DNA from: Simplicispira suum
GTDB lineage: Bacteria > Pseudomonadota > Gammaproteobacteria > Burkholderiales > Burkholderiaceae_C
Assembly: GCF_003008595.1 (NCBI RefSeq)
Contig: NZ_CP027669.1
Span: 3,658,001 to 3,722,000, forward strand
DNA: 64,000 nt
Direction: 5' to 3'
The notes below the pieces were generated by a model, which worked only from the letters and a program-made list of their open reading frames with translations, was not told where the DNA came from and made no database searches. Position 1 is the stretch's first letter; each line of letters begins with the position of its first letter. This document shows, piece by piece, positions 41,699 through 51,096 of the stretch. A program made the position numbers and the translations under genes.

Positions 41699-44329
41699 AT
41701 GACTACGAGCCAGCTTTTTCCCAATTACAAACAAATTCCGACACGGGTGCCACGTGCGGTCTGGCACGCCTTGCGGGCGGCTTCGGTGGCGTTCACGTTG
41801 GGAGTGGCCTATTTGCTGGTGATTCGCCCCGACCTGGGGCTCACCCTATTTTGGGGGATATTGGTATCCATTTTGCCACTCATCTTTTTCATAGCCCCGG
41901 GATTGTGGCGAAATATATGTCCGCTGAGCGCCATGAACCAGGTGCCGCGCGTTTTTGGTTTTACGCGCGGTTTGACGCTGCCTCGCTGGCTCAAGGAATA
42001 TGCATTTGTATTTGGAATAGTGGTTTTATTTGTAGCCGTCCCGACGCGCCATTTGCTATTCAATCACAACGGTGTGGCCGTAGCGACGCTGCTTATAGGC
42101 ACCCTCGCCGCCGCTTTTTTTGGAGGGCTTTTATTTAAGGGGAAAAGCGGTTGGTGCAGCACCTTCTGCCCCCTTCTTCCGGTGCAAAGACTCTACGGTC
42201 AAACGCCCATCCTACTTATTCCAAACAGCCATTGTGAGCCCTGTGTCGGTTGTGCCAAAAATTGCTATGACTTTAATCCACAGGCAGCCTATCTCGCCGA
42301 CCAATACGACGACGACCCACACTATCGCGGATATCGACGCTTTTTCGCAGGTGCTTTTCCGGGGCTGATTTGGGCCTATTTCACGACCATTCCAGGCCAA
42401 GAGTCGGCACTTGCACTGTACGGACGTTTCGGCGCCACCTTGGTAGTCAGTGTCGGCATATTCTTCATTCTCGATACCTTTATAAAGGTTTCGCGCAACA
42501 AATTAACGGCAATTTATGCGGCGCTGTCGCTGAATCTGTTTTACTGGTTTGTGCTGCCCAAGCTGGTTAATTTGGCTTACGGCTCGCTGGGCTTGGCCCC
42601 AGCAAATTGGCTGGCCCCCGTTTTGCAAGGGACATTGATTGCCATCAGTGTGCTGTGGTTGGGCCGTAGCTTTCGCAACGAGCGCATGTTTCGGCGCGCG
42701 GCAACGGCACCGCAGCCCGTCGCACTGGGGGAAAATGCCAGAAAGGCACTGGCCCGAGAAGGCGGCGACGCTGGCGTCGAAGTCCGTTTCTCGCCAAGCG
42801 ATATGCGTATCCTGGTGCAAAAGGGCAAAACCCTTCTAGAAGTGGCTGAAGCCAATCACCTGCCCATTGAAGCGGGCTGCAGAATGGGTATGTGTGGCGC
42901 CGACCCCATTACCGTGCTCGAACACATGGACAGCCTGTCGCCTATGAATGAAGAGGAACGGGCGACGGTCTCCCGACTCGGACGTGGCGAAGGGACACGC
43001 ATGGCTTGTTGCGCACGAGTACAAAGCGACGTCTGCGTCAGCCTCGCAGCCGATGCAGTACCTGTGAACAGCGGAGCCACCGCACCCAAGGCACCGGAAA
43101 TGCCTGTTGACGCAGATATTCGACGCGTGTTGATTATCGGCAATGGTATTGCAGGTGTGACCGCTGCGGATTATGTTCGGCGCAACCATCCGAACTGCGC
43201 CATTGACCTTATTTCGCGCGAATCGCACCACGTCTACAATCGCATGGCGATCACCCGCCTTATCTACGGGCGGTCGGCAATGGAAGGGCTTTATCTTCAA
43301 CCAGAAAAATGGTACGAAGAGAAAAATATCACTGTCTGGCTAAACACCCAAGCGACCTCAGTGGACACTGCAAAACGCGAAGTCCGATTGGGCACTGGCG
43401 ATCTTCTTCCATACGACCGCTTGATTGTGACTTCCGGGAGCCGAAGCATGGTGCCGCCCATTGAAGGTTTTGGCTTACCAGGAAGCACCGTTCTGCGCGA
43501 GGCGGAACACGCTATCGCCATTCGCGCGTTTGTCCAAAAACACCATTGCCGAACGGCCCTGATCGGTGGTGGTGGTCTGCTTGGACTGGAAGCCGCCTAT
43601 GCATTGCACAAATTGGGTGTTCAAGTGTCGGTACTGGAACGGGGTGATCGTTTGTTGGCGCGCCAACTAGATCGTCGCGCAGCCGAGTTCCTGAGCAATT
43701 ACCTCAATGCAATGGGGATTCAGATCGTGCTCACCGCAGAAGTGCGGGCTGTCCACGGTAGCGAGCGAGTGGAACGGGTCACCCTCAAGGATGGCCGCGA
43801 CATCCGTACCGATCTCTTCTTGTGCTGCGCTGGAATCGACCCGAGCGTGGAGCTAGCGCGGGCGGCGGGCATCGCCACCGGAAAAGGAATTGCGGTCGAC
43901 GACCATATGTGCACCAACGTACCCGGCGTCTACGCCGCAGGCGACGTGGCCGAATTTGAGGGTCGGCTCTACGGGCTTTGGCCTGCCGCCGTCGCTCAGG
44001 CTGAAGTGGCGGCAGTGAATGCTTTGGGTGGCGATCGTCGTTACTTCGGAACGGTGCCATCCACTGTATTGAAGGTGGCCGGCGTTGACGTGGCCTCGGT
44101 TGGTGTATTCGAACCGGCACATTCCGACGATGAAGTCATCGTGCATGAAGATCTCGAAGCGAGCCGTTACCGAAAGCTGGTGGTCCGTGAAGGGCGGCCG
44201 ATTGGCGGGATTCTTTTTGGTTGCCCTCAAGAACAGGCCGGTCTAAGCACGATGGTCAAGGCACAGGAAGTTCTTGGCCCGAAACTCGACGCTCTTCGGC
44301 GTGGAGACTGGAGCGAGCTTTCAGCCTGA
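41699..44329 (+). CDS. Membrane iron-sulfur and flavin oxidoreductase fusion
   Basis: 876 residues, ATG 41699 behind GGGAG. Residues ~25-340 hold about six to eight membrane helices with cysteine motifs (WRNICPLSAMNQ, GWCSTFCPLLP) and a ferredoxin-like CEPCVGCAKNC (179-189), as in NosR/NapH/CcoG-type proteins. Residues ~360-460 form a [2Fe-2S] ferredoxin-like domain with CRMGMCGAD, where the third ligand position is Asp instead of Cys, and a later CC pair. From ~475 to the end is an NAD(P)H/FAD module with IIGNGIAGVTAADY, GGGGLLGLEAAYAL and AAGDVAEFEGRLYG, close to the NirB flavin domains. It could move electrons between NAD(P)H and the membrane or a nitrogen-oxide reductase. The coding sequence looks AT-richer than its neighbours. 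Confidence 0.82.
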   Translation: MTTSQLFPNYKQIPTRVPRAVWHALRAASVAFTLGVAYLLVIRPDLGLTLFWGILVSILPLIFFIAPGLWRNICPLSAMNQVPRVFGFTRGLTLPRWLKEYAFVFGIVVLFVAVPTRHLLFNHNGVAVATLLIGTLAAAFFGGLLFKGKSGWCSTFCPLLPVQRLYGQTPILLIPNSHCEPCVGCAKNCYDFNPQAAYLADQYDDDPHYRGYRRFFAGAFPGLIWAYFTTIPGQESALALYGRFGATLVVSVGIFFILDTFIKVSRNKLTAIYAALSLNLFYWFVLPKLVNLAYGSLGLAPANWLAPVLQGTLIAISVLWLGRSFRNERMFRRAATAPQPVALGENARKALAREGGDAGVEVRFSPSDMRILVQKGKTLLEVAEANHLPIEAGCRMGMCGADPITVLEHMDSLSPMNEEERATVSRLGRGEGTRMACCARVQSDVCVSLAADAVPVNSGATAPKAPEMPVDADIRRVLIIGNGIAGVTAADYVRRNHPNCAIDLISRESHHVYNRMAITRLIYGRSAMEGLYLQPEKWYEEKNITVWLNTQATSVDTAKREVRLGTGDLLPYDRLIVTSGSRSMVPPIEGFGLPGSTVLREAEHAIAIRAFVQKHHCRTALIGGGGLLGLEAAYALHKLGVQVSVLERGDRLLARQLDRRAAEFLSNYLNAMGIQIVLTAEVRAVHGSERVERVTLKDGRDIRTDLFLCCAGIDPSVELARAAGIATGKGIAVDDHMCTNVPGVYAAGDVAEFEGRLYGLWPAAVAQAEVAAVNALGGDRRYFGTVPSTVLKVAGVDVASVGVFEPAHSDDEVIVHEDLEASRYRKLVVREGRPIGGILFGCPQEQAGLSTMVKAQEVLGPKLDALRRGDWSELSA

Positions 44330-44342
44330 GAGGCCACCGCGT

Positions 44343-44540
44343 CTACGGCGAGAAGCGCGTCTCTACCGCAGCTTCTTCGACTGCCCATTCAGCCCAGTCT
44401 TCCCCAAACAACTCCGCCGGGTGCGGCGTGCGGTCCGACCCGTTGCCACAGCGCATGTCCTTGGTCGGACAATACAAATCGCAGCCCCAGCACACCCGCT
44501 CGGGGTGCTTTGGAGCGTTGGGGAATTTTTTTGTGGCCAT
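44343..44540 (-). CDS. DUF3079 domain protein
   Basis: 65 residues from ATG 44540. It matches the DUF3079 family: ATKKFPNAPKHPERVCWGCD, LYCPTKDMRCGNGSDRTPHP and the end with AELFGEDWAEW. Four cysteines in CWGCD, YC and RC suggest a metal site. The family occurs mostly in proteobacteria and has no known function. It is downstream of lpdA on the same strand (27-base gap) and could be the last gene of the PDH transcript. Confidence 0.9.
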   Translation of the reverse strand: MATKKFPNAPKHPERVCWGCDLYCPTKDMRCGNGSDRTPHPAELFGEDWAEWAVEEAAVETRFSP

Positions 44541-44567
44541 GTCCGCTTCTCGTGCGCGCAAACCCCT

Positions 44568-46430
44568 CTACTTTCGTGCCGGAGGCACGTCGGTACAACT
44601 CCCATGCGCAATCTCTGCCGCCATGCCGATGCTCTCGCCCAGCGTCGGGTGCGGGTGAATGGTTTTGCCAATGTCCACCGCGTCGGCGCCCATCTCGATG
44701 GCCAGTGCAATCTCGCCGATCATGTCGCCAGCATGCGTGCCGACAATACCACCACCCAGGATCTTTCCATGGCCGTGGGCTTCGGGCGAATCGTCGAACA
44801 GCAGTTTGGTGACGCCTTCGTCACGGCCGTTGGCAATGGCGCGGCCGGAGGCGCTCCACGGGAACAGCCCCTTTTTGACCTTGATGCCCTGCGCCTTGGC
44901 CTGGTCTTCAGTCAAACCCACCCACGCTACTTCGGGGTCGGTGTAGGCCACACTGGGGATCACGCGGGCGTTGAAGGCGCTGCTTGCCAGCTCCTGGTTG
45001 CCTTGCAGTTCCCCCGCGATGACTTCAGCCGCCACATGCGCCTCGTGCACCGCCTTGTGCGCCAGCATGGGCTGGCCGACGATGTCGCCGATGGCGAAGA
45101 TGTGCGGCACGTTGGTGCGCATCTGGATATCGACGTTGATGAAGCCCCGGTCCGTTACGGCCACGCCGGCTTTGTCGGCGGCAATCTTCTTGCCGTTGGG
45201 CGTGCGGCCTACGGCTTGCAGGACCAGATCGTAGGTTTGTGGCTCGGGCGTGGTGCCGCCCTCTTCTGCCGCTGCAAACATGACCTTGATGCCTTCGGGC
45301 GTCGCTTGGGCACCCACGGTCTTGGTCTTGAGCATGATGTTGTCAAAGCGCTTGGCATTCATCTTCTGCCAGATCTTGACCAGATCCCGGTCGGCGCCCT
45401 GCATCAGGCCGTCGAGCATTTCCACCACGTCAAGGCGCGCGCCCAGCGTGCTGTACACGGTGCCCATTTCCAGGCCGATGATGCCGCCGCCGAGGATCAG
45501 CATGCGTTTGGGCACGCCTTGCAGCGCCAGCGCGCCAGTGCTGTCCACCACGCGCGGGTCTTCGGGCATGAACGGCAGGCGCACCGCTTGCGAGCCCGCA
45601 GCGATGATGGCCTTCTTGAAGGAGACGATTTTCTTGCCGCCAGTTTTGTCCTGTGCGCTGCCGGTGGTTTCTTCGACCTCCAGCGCGTTGGCACCGACAA
45701 AGCTGCCGTAGCCGCGCACGATGGTGACCTTGCGCATCTTGGCCATGGCGGCGAGGCCGCCGGTAAGCTTGCCGACGACCTTTTCCTTGTGGCCGCGCAG
45801 CCCGTCCACGCTGACCTTGGGCGCGCCAAACTCGATGCCTGCGGCCGCCAGGTGGCCCACTTCGTCCATCACGGCGGCAACGTGCAGCAAGGCCTTGGAT
45901 GGGATGCAGCCCACGTTGAGGCAGACGCCGCCCAATGTGGCGTAGCGCTCGACCAGGACGACCTTGAGACCCAGATCAGCCGCTCGGAAGGCAGCCGAGT
46001 AGCCGCCGGGACCACCGCCGAGCACCAATACGTCGCAGTCGAGGTCGGCTGTGCCCGAGAAGCTGGATGCTACTGGATTTGTAGCTGCTTGCGCTTGTGG
46101 CGCCTGCGCTGGAGCCTGTTTTGGCTCTAAATTTCGTGCTGGAGCGGGGGCAGATGCGGGCGCAGTGGCTGGCGCAGCTGCAGCACCTGCATCCTGCGTC
46201 TCCAGCGTAAGCACCACACTGCCCTCATGGATCTTGTCGCCAAGTTGGACCTTGAGCTCCTTGACCACGCCAGCGTGGCTGGAGGGAATTTCCATGGAGG
46301 CCTTGTCGGACTCCACGGTGATCAGGCTCTGCTCGGCCTTGATGGTGTCGCCGGGCTGGACCATCACCTCGATAATGGACACTTCGGCGAAGTCGCCGAT
46401 GTCGGGTACTTTGATGTCGATGATTGGCAT
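44568..46430 (-). CDS. lpdA: Dihydrolipoyl dehydrogenase with N-terminal lipoyl domain (PDH E3)
   Basis: 620 residues. A lipoyl domain (~1-80, lipoyl-Lys in DKASMEIP) is joined by an Ala/Pro/Gln-rich linker (~85-125) to the E3 domains. Redox-active disulfide GGVCLNVGCIPSK is near 175; FAD motif VLGGGPGGYSAAFRA, NAD motif LILGGGIIGLEMGTVY and HAHPTL-type catalytic His in TIHPHPTLGES complete the flavoprotein. It reoxidises dihydrolipoamide on E2, making NADH. Lipoyl-tagged E3 is common in Burkholderiales PDH clusters. The linker, residues ~99-120, is encoded across a copy of the interspersed repeat (46071-46134). Gap to aceF is 14 bases. Confidence 0.95.
   Translation of the reverse strand: MPIIDIKVPDIGDFAEVSIIEVMVQPGDTIKAEQSLITVESDKASMEIPSSHAGVVKELKVQLGDKIHEGSVVLTLETQDAGAAAAPATAPASAPAPARNLEPKQAPAQAPQAQAATNPVASSFSGTADLDCDVLVLGGGPGGYSAAFRAADLGLKVVLVERYATLGGVCLNVGCIPSKALLHVAAVMDEVGHLAAAGIEFGAPKVSVDGLRGHKEKVVGKLTGGLAAMAKMRKVTIVRGYGSFVGANALEVEETTGSAQDKTGGKKIVSFKKAIIAAGSQAVRLPFMPEDPRVVDSTGALALQGVPKRMLILGGGIIGLEMGTVYSTLGARLDVVEMLDGLMQGADRDLVKIWQKMNAKRFDNIMLKTKTVGAQATPEGIKVMFAAAEEGGTTPEPQTYDLVLQAVGRTPNGKKIAADKAGVAVTDRGFINVDIQMRTNVPHIFAIGDIVGQPMLAHKAVHEAHVAAEVIAGELQGNQELASSAFNARVIPSVAYTDPEVAWVGLTEDQAKAQGIKVKKGLFPWSASGRAIANGRDEGVTKLLFDDSPEAHGHGKILGGGIVGTHAGDMIGEIALAIEMGADAVDIGKTIHPHPTLGESIGMAAEIAHGSCTDVPPARK
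46071..46134. repeat. Repeat copy inside the lpdA linker
   Basis: TACTGGATTTGTAGCTGCTT, GCGCTTGTGGCGCCTGCGCT, GGAGCCTGTTTTGGCTCTAA. It keeps the repeat's order GTAGCTGnnnGCGCTTnnnnnnnnGCGCTGGAGCCnnTTTT. It stays in frame with lpdA and codes for part of the Ala/Pro/Gln-rich linker. Confidence 0.6.
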
Positions 46431-46444
46431 GTCGGACCCTTGCC

Positions 46445-48115
46445 TTAAAGGAGCACGCGGCGGAAGTCGGCCAGGATTTCACCCAGATAGACGTTGAAGC
46501 GCGCGGCCGACGCGCCGTCGATCACGCGGTGGTCCCAGGTGAGCGAGAGCGGCAGCATCAGGCGCGGCTGGAAGGCCGTGCCGTTCCACACCGGTTCCAT
46601 CCGGCTCTTGCACACGCCCAGGATCGCCACCTCGGGTGCATTGATGATGGGCGTGAAGTAGCGCCCGCCAATGCCGCCCAGGCTGGAGATGGTGAAGCTG
46701 GCGCCGCTCATCTCGGCGGGGCTCAATTTGCCCTCGCGCGCCTTCTTGGCGAGTTCGCCCATTTCCTGGCTGATCTGGAAGATGCCTTTTTGGTCGGCGT
46801 CTTTGAGCACCGGCACCATCAGGCCATTGGGCGTGTCCGCCGCAAAGCCGATGTGCCAGAACTGCTTGTAAATCAGCGCGTCGCCATCCAGGCTGCTGTT
46901 GAAGTCGGGGAACTTCTTGAGCGCCGCGACGCAGGCCTTGATGAGGAAGGCCAGCATGGTGACCTTGACACCGCTCTTGGCTTTTTCGGCCTCTTTGTTG
47001 AGTTGCACGCGGAAGGCTTCCAGCTCAGTGATGTCGGCGTCGTCGTGGTTGGTGACGGCCGGAATCATCACGGCGTTGCGCAGCAGATTCGCGCCGCTGA
47101 TCTTCTTAATGCGGCCCATCTCCTTGCGCTCGATCGGACCGAACTTGGCGAAATCCACCTTGGGCCAGGCGATGAGGCCCAGCTCGCTGCCGCCGCCGGA
47201 CGCAGCGGCGGGCGCAGCACCCTGTGCCTGCGTACGCTGGCTGCCGGCCATGACGGCACGAGTGAAGTTCTGCACGTCTTCCTGAGTAATACGGCCCTTG
47301 ACGCCACTGCCCTTGACTTCGGCCAGCGGAACGCCCAGCTCACGGGCGAACTTGCGCACCGAGGGCGACGCATGTGGCAAACCAGGCGCAGGTGCACCGG
47401 GCTGATGGGCTGCGGCAGCCACGGGGGCCGGTGCTGAGGCTTGCGCAGGAGCCGGCGCGGATGCGGCCTGTGCTGCAGGCGCCGGCGCGGCTGCCTGGGC
47501 AGGAGCCGCAGTGGCAGCTGCCGATCCAGTCGCCCCTTCAAGCACTGCGACAAAGTCGCCAATGTTGATGGTGTCGCCCACCTTGACCTTGAGCTCCTTC
47601 ACCACGCCAGCCGCCGGCGAAGGAATTTCCATGGAGGCCTTGTCGGACTCGACAGTGAACAGCGATTGTTCGAGCTTCACCGTGTCGCCCACCTTGACCA
47701 GCATTTCAATGACTGCCACGTCCTTGAAATCACCAATGTCGGGCACGCGCACTTCCACCGGGCCCGACGATGCCGCAGCAGGCGCGGCGGGAGCCGCCAC
47801 GGGCGCTTCTGATTTGCTAGCTGCAGGCGCTTGTGCCGCCTGCGCTGGAGCCGGTTTTGACTCTGCACTTCCTGCGTCGGCCGCTTCAATCACGGCGATG
47901 ACTGAGCCTTGCTTGACCTTGTCGCCCAGCGCCACCTTCAGCTCTTTGAGCACGCCCGCGTGGCTCGACGGAATTTCCATCGACGCCTTGTCGGACTCGA
48001 CGGTGATGAGCGACTGCTCCGCCTGCACCGCGTCGCCCACCTTGACGAGCAGTTCAATGACGCCGACTTCGTCAAAGTCGCCAATGTCGGGTACCTGGAT
48101 GTTGACCAATGCCAT
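46445..48115 (-). CDS. aceF: Dihydrolipoyllysine-residue acetyltransferase (PDH E2)
   Basis: 556 residues: two lipoyl domains (~1-75 and ~120-195, both with ESDKASMEIP), each followed by an Ala/Pro-rich linker, a peripheral subunit-binding domain (~250-285, ASPSVRKFARELGVPLAEVK) and the catalytic domain with LTWDHRVIDGASAARF, whose His-Asp motif is near residue 530. It transfers acetyl groups from lipoate to CoA in the pyruvate dehydrogenase complex. The first linker (~84-104, including KPAPAQAAQAPAA) is encoded by an interspersed repeat copy at 47805-47865. 99 bases separate it from aceE. Confidence 0.95.
   Translation of the reverse strand: MALVNIQVPDIGDFDEVGVIELLVKVGDAVQAEQSLITVESDKASMEIPSSHAGVLKELKVALGDKVKQGSVIAVIEAADAGSAESKPAPAQAAQAPAASKSEAPVAAPAAPAAASSGPVEVRVPDIGDFKDVAVIEMLVKVGDTVKLEQSLFTVESDKASMEIPSPAAGVVKELKVKVGDTINIGDFVAVLEGATGSAAATAAPAQAAAPAPAAQAASAPAPAQASAPAPVAAAAHQPGAPAPGLPHASPSVRKFARELGVPLAEVKGSGVKGRITQEDVQNFTRAVMAGSQRTQAQGAAPAAASGGGSELGLIAWPKVDFAKFGPIERKEMGRIKKISGANLLRNAVMIPAVTNHDDADITELEAFRVQLNKEAEKAKSGVKVTMLAFLIKACVAALKKFPDFNSSLDGDALIYKQFWHIGFAADTPNGLMVPVLKDADQKGIFQISQEMGELAKKAREGKLSPAEMSGASFTISSLGGIGGRYFTPIINAPEVAILGVCKSRMEPVWNGTAFQPRLMLPLSLTWDHRVIDGASAARFNVYLGEILADFRRVLL
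47805..47865. repeat. Repeat copy inside the aceF linker
   Basis: GCTTCTGATTTGCTAGCTGC, AGGCGCTTGTGCCGCCTGCG, CTGGAGCCGGTTTTGACTCT. It has the same order and orientation as the lpdA copy and reads as the Ala/Pro linker after the first lipoyl domain. Confidence 0.6.
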
Positions 48116-48214
48116 GTTTGTCTCGCTTTCTTTGTCCAGAGACGACTTGCAACCGGGGCACCGCGTTGCGCTAGCAAGCAGTACCCTGGCTGAAAAGTGA
48201 GTCTCGATTTGCGC

Positions 48215-50929
48215 TTATGCGTAAAGAGGATTCACTTTCTCAGTCTGGATACCGTACTTCAGAATAGCCTCGGCCACCTTCTCGATCGGCAGCTTGCCCT
48301 CTTCGGCCAGGGCGGTGAGCGCGGCCACCGTGATGTAGTGGCGATTGATCTCGAAGTGCTCGCGCAGCTTGCTGCGGAAATCGCTGCGGCCAAAGCCGTC
48401 GGTGCCCAGCACCTTGTAGCTGCGCCCGGCGGGGATGTACGGGCCAATCTGCGCGGCAAAGGCCTTCATGTAGTCGGTGGACGCGACCACGGGGCCGCTG
48501 CGGCTCGCCAGTTGCTGCGTGACGAAGGGCACGCGGGCGGTCTCCAGCGGGTGCAGCAGGTTCCAGCGTTCTACGCCTTGGCCCTCGCGGGTCAGCTCGT
48601 TGAAGCTGGTGCAGCTCCACACATCGGCCTGCACGCCCCAATCGGCGGCGAGCAGCTTTTGCGCCTCAAGGGATTCGCGCAGGATGGAGCCCGAGCCCAG
48701 CAGCTGCACGCGCTTGTCGCCGTCTGCGCCCGGCTTGCACAGATACATGCCTTTGATGATCTGCTCTTCGGTGCCAGGGGTGAGGCCGGGCATGGCGTAG
48801 TTTTCGTTCAGCAGCGTGATGTAGTAGTACACGTTCTCCTGGCGCTCGACCATGCGCTTCATGCCGTCGTGCATGATCACGCCCACCTCGTGCGCAAAGC
48901 TCGGGTCGTAGCTCATGCAGTTGGGAATGGTGTTGGCCAGAATCTGGCTGTGGCCATCCTGGTGCTGCAGACCCTCGCCATTGAGCGTGGTGCGCCCCGA
49001 GGTGCCGCCCAAAATGAAGCCGCGCGCCTGCATGTCACCAGCGGCCCAGGCAAAGTCGCCAAAGCGCTGGAAACCGAACATCGAGTAATACACGTAGAAC
49101 GGAATCATGATGCGGTTGTTCGTCGAATACGACGTCGCCGCTGCAATCCACGAGCACATGCCGCCCGCTTCGTTGATGCCTTCCTGCAGGATCTGGCCGT
49201 CGGCCTGTTCCTTGTAGTACATGACCTGCTCACGGTCCACCGGGGTGTAGAGCTGGCCCTTGGGGTTGTAGATGCCGATCTGGCGGAACATGCCCTCCAT
49301 GCCGAAAGTGCGCGCCTCGTCCACCAGGATGGGCACGACGCGCGGGCCCAGCGCCTTGTCGCGCAGCAACTGCGTCAAAAAGCGCACATAGGCCTGGGTG
49401 GTGCTGATTTCGCGCCCTTCGGCCGTGGGCTCCAGAACGGCTTTGAACGCATCCAGCGACGGCACGGTGAAATGCTCGTCGGCTTTCTGACGGCGTTTGG
49501 GGAGGTAACCGCCGAGTGCCTTGCGCCGCTCGTGCAGATAGCGCATCTCCGGCGTGTCGTCGGCGGGCTTGTAGTAGGGAAGGTTTTCCAGTTCGCTGTC
49601 GGGAATGGGAATCGCGAAGCGGTCGCGGATGTAGCGGATGTCCTCGTCGGCAAGCTTCTTGGTCTGGTGCACCGTGTTCTTGCCCTCACCCACTTTGCCC
49701 ATGCCATAGCCCTTGACGGTTTTCACCAGCAGCACCGTCGGATCGCCCTTGTGGGCGTTGGCAGCATGGAAAGCGGCAAAGACCTTTTCAGGGTCGTGGC
49801 CACCGCGGCGCAGCTCCCAGATGTCGTCGTCGCTCAGGTGTTCAACGAGCTTGAGCGTCTCAGGGTACTTGCCGAAAAAATGCTTGCGGATGTAGGCGCC
49901 GTCCATGGCACGGTAGGTCTGGTAGTCGCCATCCACCGTTTCCATCATCACTTGCCGGAGTTTGCCGGTTTTGTCGCGCGCCAGCAGGTCGTCCCAGCCC
50001 TTGCCCCACAAAAGCTTGATCACATGCCAACCGGCGCCACGGAAGTCACCTTCAAGCTCCTGGATGATTTTGCCGTTGCCGCGCACCGGGCCGTCGAGCC
50101 GCTGCAGGTTGCAGTTGATGACAAAGATCAGGTTGTCGAGATGCTCGCGCGCCGCCAGGCTGATCGCGCCCTTGCTCTCGGGCTCGTCCATTTCGCCGTC
50201 GCCCAAAAACACCCATACCTTGCGATTCGCCGTGTCCGCAATGCCGCGTGCATGCAGGTACTTGAGAAAACGCGCCTGGTAGATCGCCATCATGGGCCCC
50301 AGGCCCATGCTCACGGTGGGGAACTGCCAGAAACCTGGCATCAGCTTGGGGTGCGGATAGCTCGACAGACCCTTGCCGTCCACGTCCTGGCGAAAGTGCT
50401 CCAGCTGGTCCTCGGTAATGCGCCCTTCCAGGTAGGCGCGCGCGTAGATGCCTGGCGCACTGTGGCCTTGGAAGTAAATGCAATCGCCGCCGTGGTTTTC
50501 GCTCTCGGCGTGCCAGAAGTGATTGAAGCCAGCCCCCCACATGCTGGCCAGCGAGGCAAACGAGCCGATGTGGCCACCCAGGTCACCGCCGTCGGCCGGG
50601 TGCTGGCGGTTGGCACGCACCACCATGGCCATGGCATTCCAGCGCATGAAGGCACGCAAACGCTTTTCGATCGAAATGTTGCCGGGGCAACGCGCTTCCT
50701 GGTCAGGCTCCAGTGTGTTCACATAGCCGGTGTTGGCGGAAAAAGGCATGTCCAGGCTGTTCTGGCGTGCGGTTTCCAGCAAGTGTTCCAGCAGGAAATG
50801 GGCGCGCTCCAAGCCTTCGGTCTCGATCACGGCGGACAAGGCATCTGTCCATTCGCGCGTTTCCTGTTGATCGGTATCTGCCGCTACCGGCGCTGCACTG
50901 CTTGCCTGAGATTCGGACGCGTCTGCCAT
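48215..50929 (-). CDS. aceE: Pyruvate dehydrogenase E1 component (homodimeric)
   Basis: 904 residues from ATG 50929, chosen for the AGGAGA before it. It is the single-chain AceE type, not alpha-beta. The thiamine diphosphate motif is VWVFLGDGEMDEPESKGAI with NLIFVINCNLQRLDGPVR near 250-290; the N-terminus has DWSNALSAVIETEG-like TDALSAVIETEGLERAHFLL. It decarboxylates pyruvate and acetylates the lipoyl groups of AceF. First gene of the minus-strand aceE-aceF-lpdA operon, whose promoter must lie in the AT-rich gap shared with the divergent histidine kinase. Confidence 0.96.
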   Translation of the reverse strand: MADASESQASSAAPVAADTDQQETREWTDALSAVIETEGLERAHFLLEHLLETARQNSLDMPFSANTGYVNTLEPDQEARCPGNISIEKRLRAFMRWNAMAMVVRANRQHPADGGDLGGHIGSFASLASMWGAGFNHFWHAESENHGGDCIYFQGHSAPGIYARAYLEGRITEDQLEHFRQDVDGKGLSSYPHPKLMPGFWQFPTVSMGLGPMMAIYQARFLKYLHARGIADTANRKVWVFLGDGEMDEPESKGAISLAAREHLDNLIFVINCNLQRLDGPVRGNGKIIQELEGDFRGAGWHVIKLLWGKGWDDLLARDKTGKLRQVMMETVDGDYQTYRAMDGAYIRKHFFGKYPETLKLVEHLSDDDIWELRRGGHDPEKVFAAFHAANAHKGDPTVLLVKTVKGYGMGKVGEGKNTVHQTKKLADEDIRYIRDRFAIPIPDSELENLPYYKPADDTPEMRYLHERRKALGGYLPKRRQKADEHFTVPSLDAFKAVLEPTAEGREISTTQAYVRFLTQLLRDKALGPRVVPILVDEARTFGMEGMFRQIGIYNPKGQLYTPVDREQVMYYKEQADGQILQEGINEAGGMCSWIAAATSYSTNNRIMIPFYVYYSMFGFQRFGDFAWAAGDMQARGFILGGTSGRTTLNGEGLQHQDGHSQILANTIPNCMSYDPSFAHEVGVIMHDGMKRMVERQENVYYYITLLNENYAMPGLTPGTEEQIIKGMYLCKPGADGDKRVQLLGSGSILRESLEAQKLLAADWGVQADVWSCTSFNELTREGQGVERWNLLHPLETARVPFVTQQLASRSGPVVASTDYMKAFAAQIGPYIPAGRSYKVLGTDGFGRSDFRSKLREHFEINRHYITVAALTALAEEGKLPIEKVAEAILKYGIQTEKVNPLYA

Positions 50930-51096
50930 GCTTGTCTCCTGGAGGGTTTTGCCACAATTTAGTACGGTTCCTCTAGTTTCGCACATTTTTCCGACAATTT
51001 CAAATAGTGCCATTTGATTTTACATTGTGATATTTGAATAAGTTGATCGCAAGTGGTACGAATCTCCCAGGTTCACTCCCCCTCTACACTTGCGCC
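50930..51096. promoter_or_regulatory. AT-rich divergent regulatory region between aceE and the histidine kinase
   Basis: 167 bases, clearly AT-richer than the flanking genes (for example CATTTGATTTTACATTGTGA). A direct repeat ATTTGA appears twice, 14 bases apart. Possible -35 elements are TTGATT on the plus strand and TTGAAA on the minus strand with weak -10 partners. No named operator is recognised; a FixJ-type regulator encoded downstream might bind here. Confidence 0.45.
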
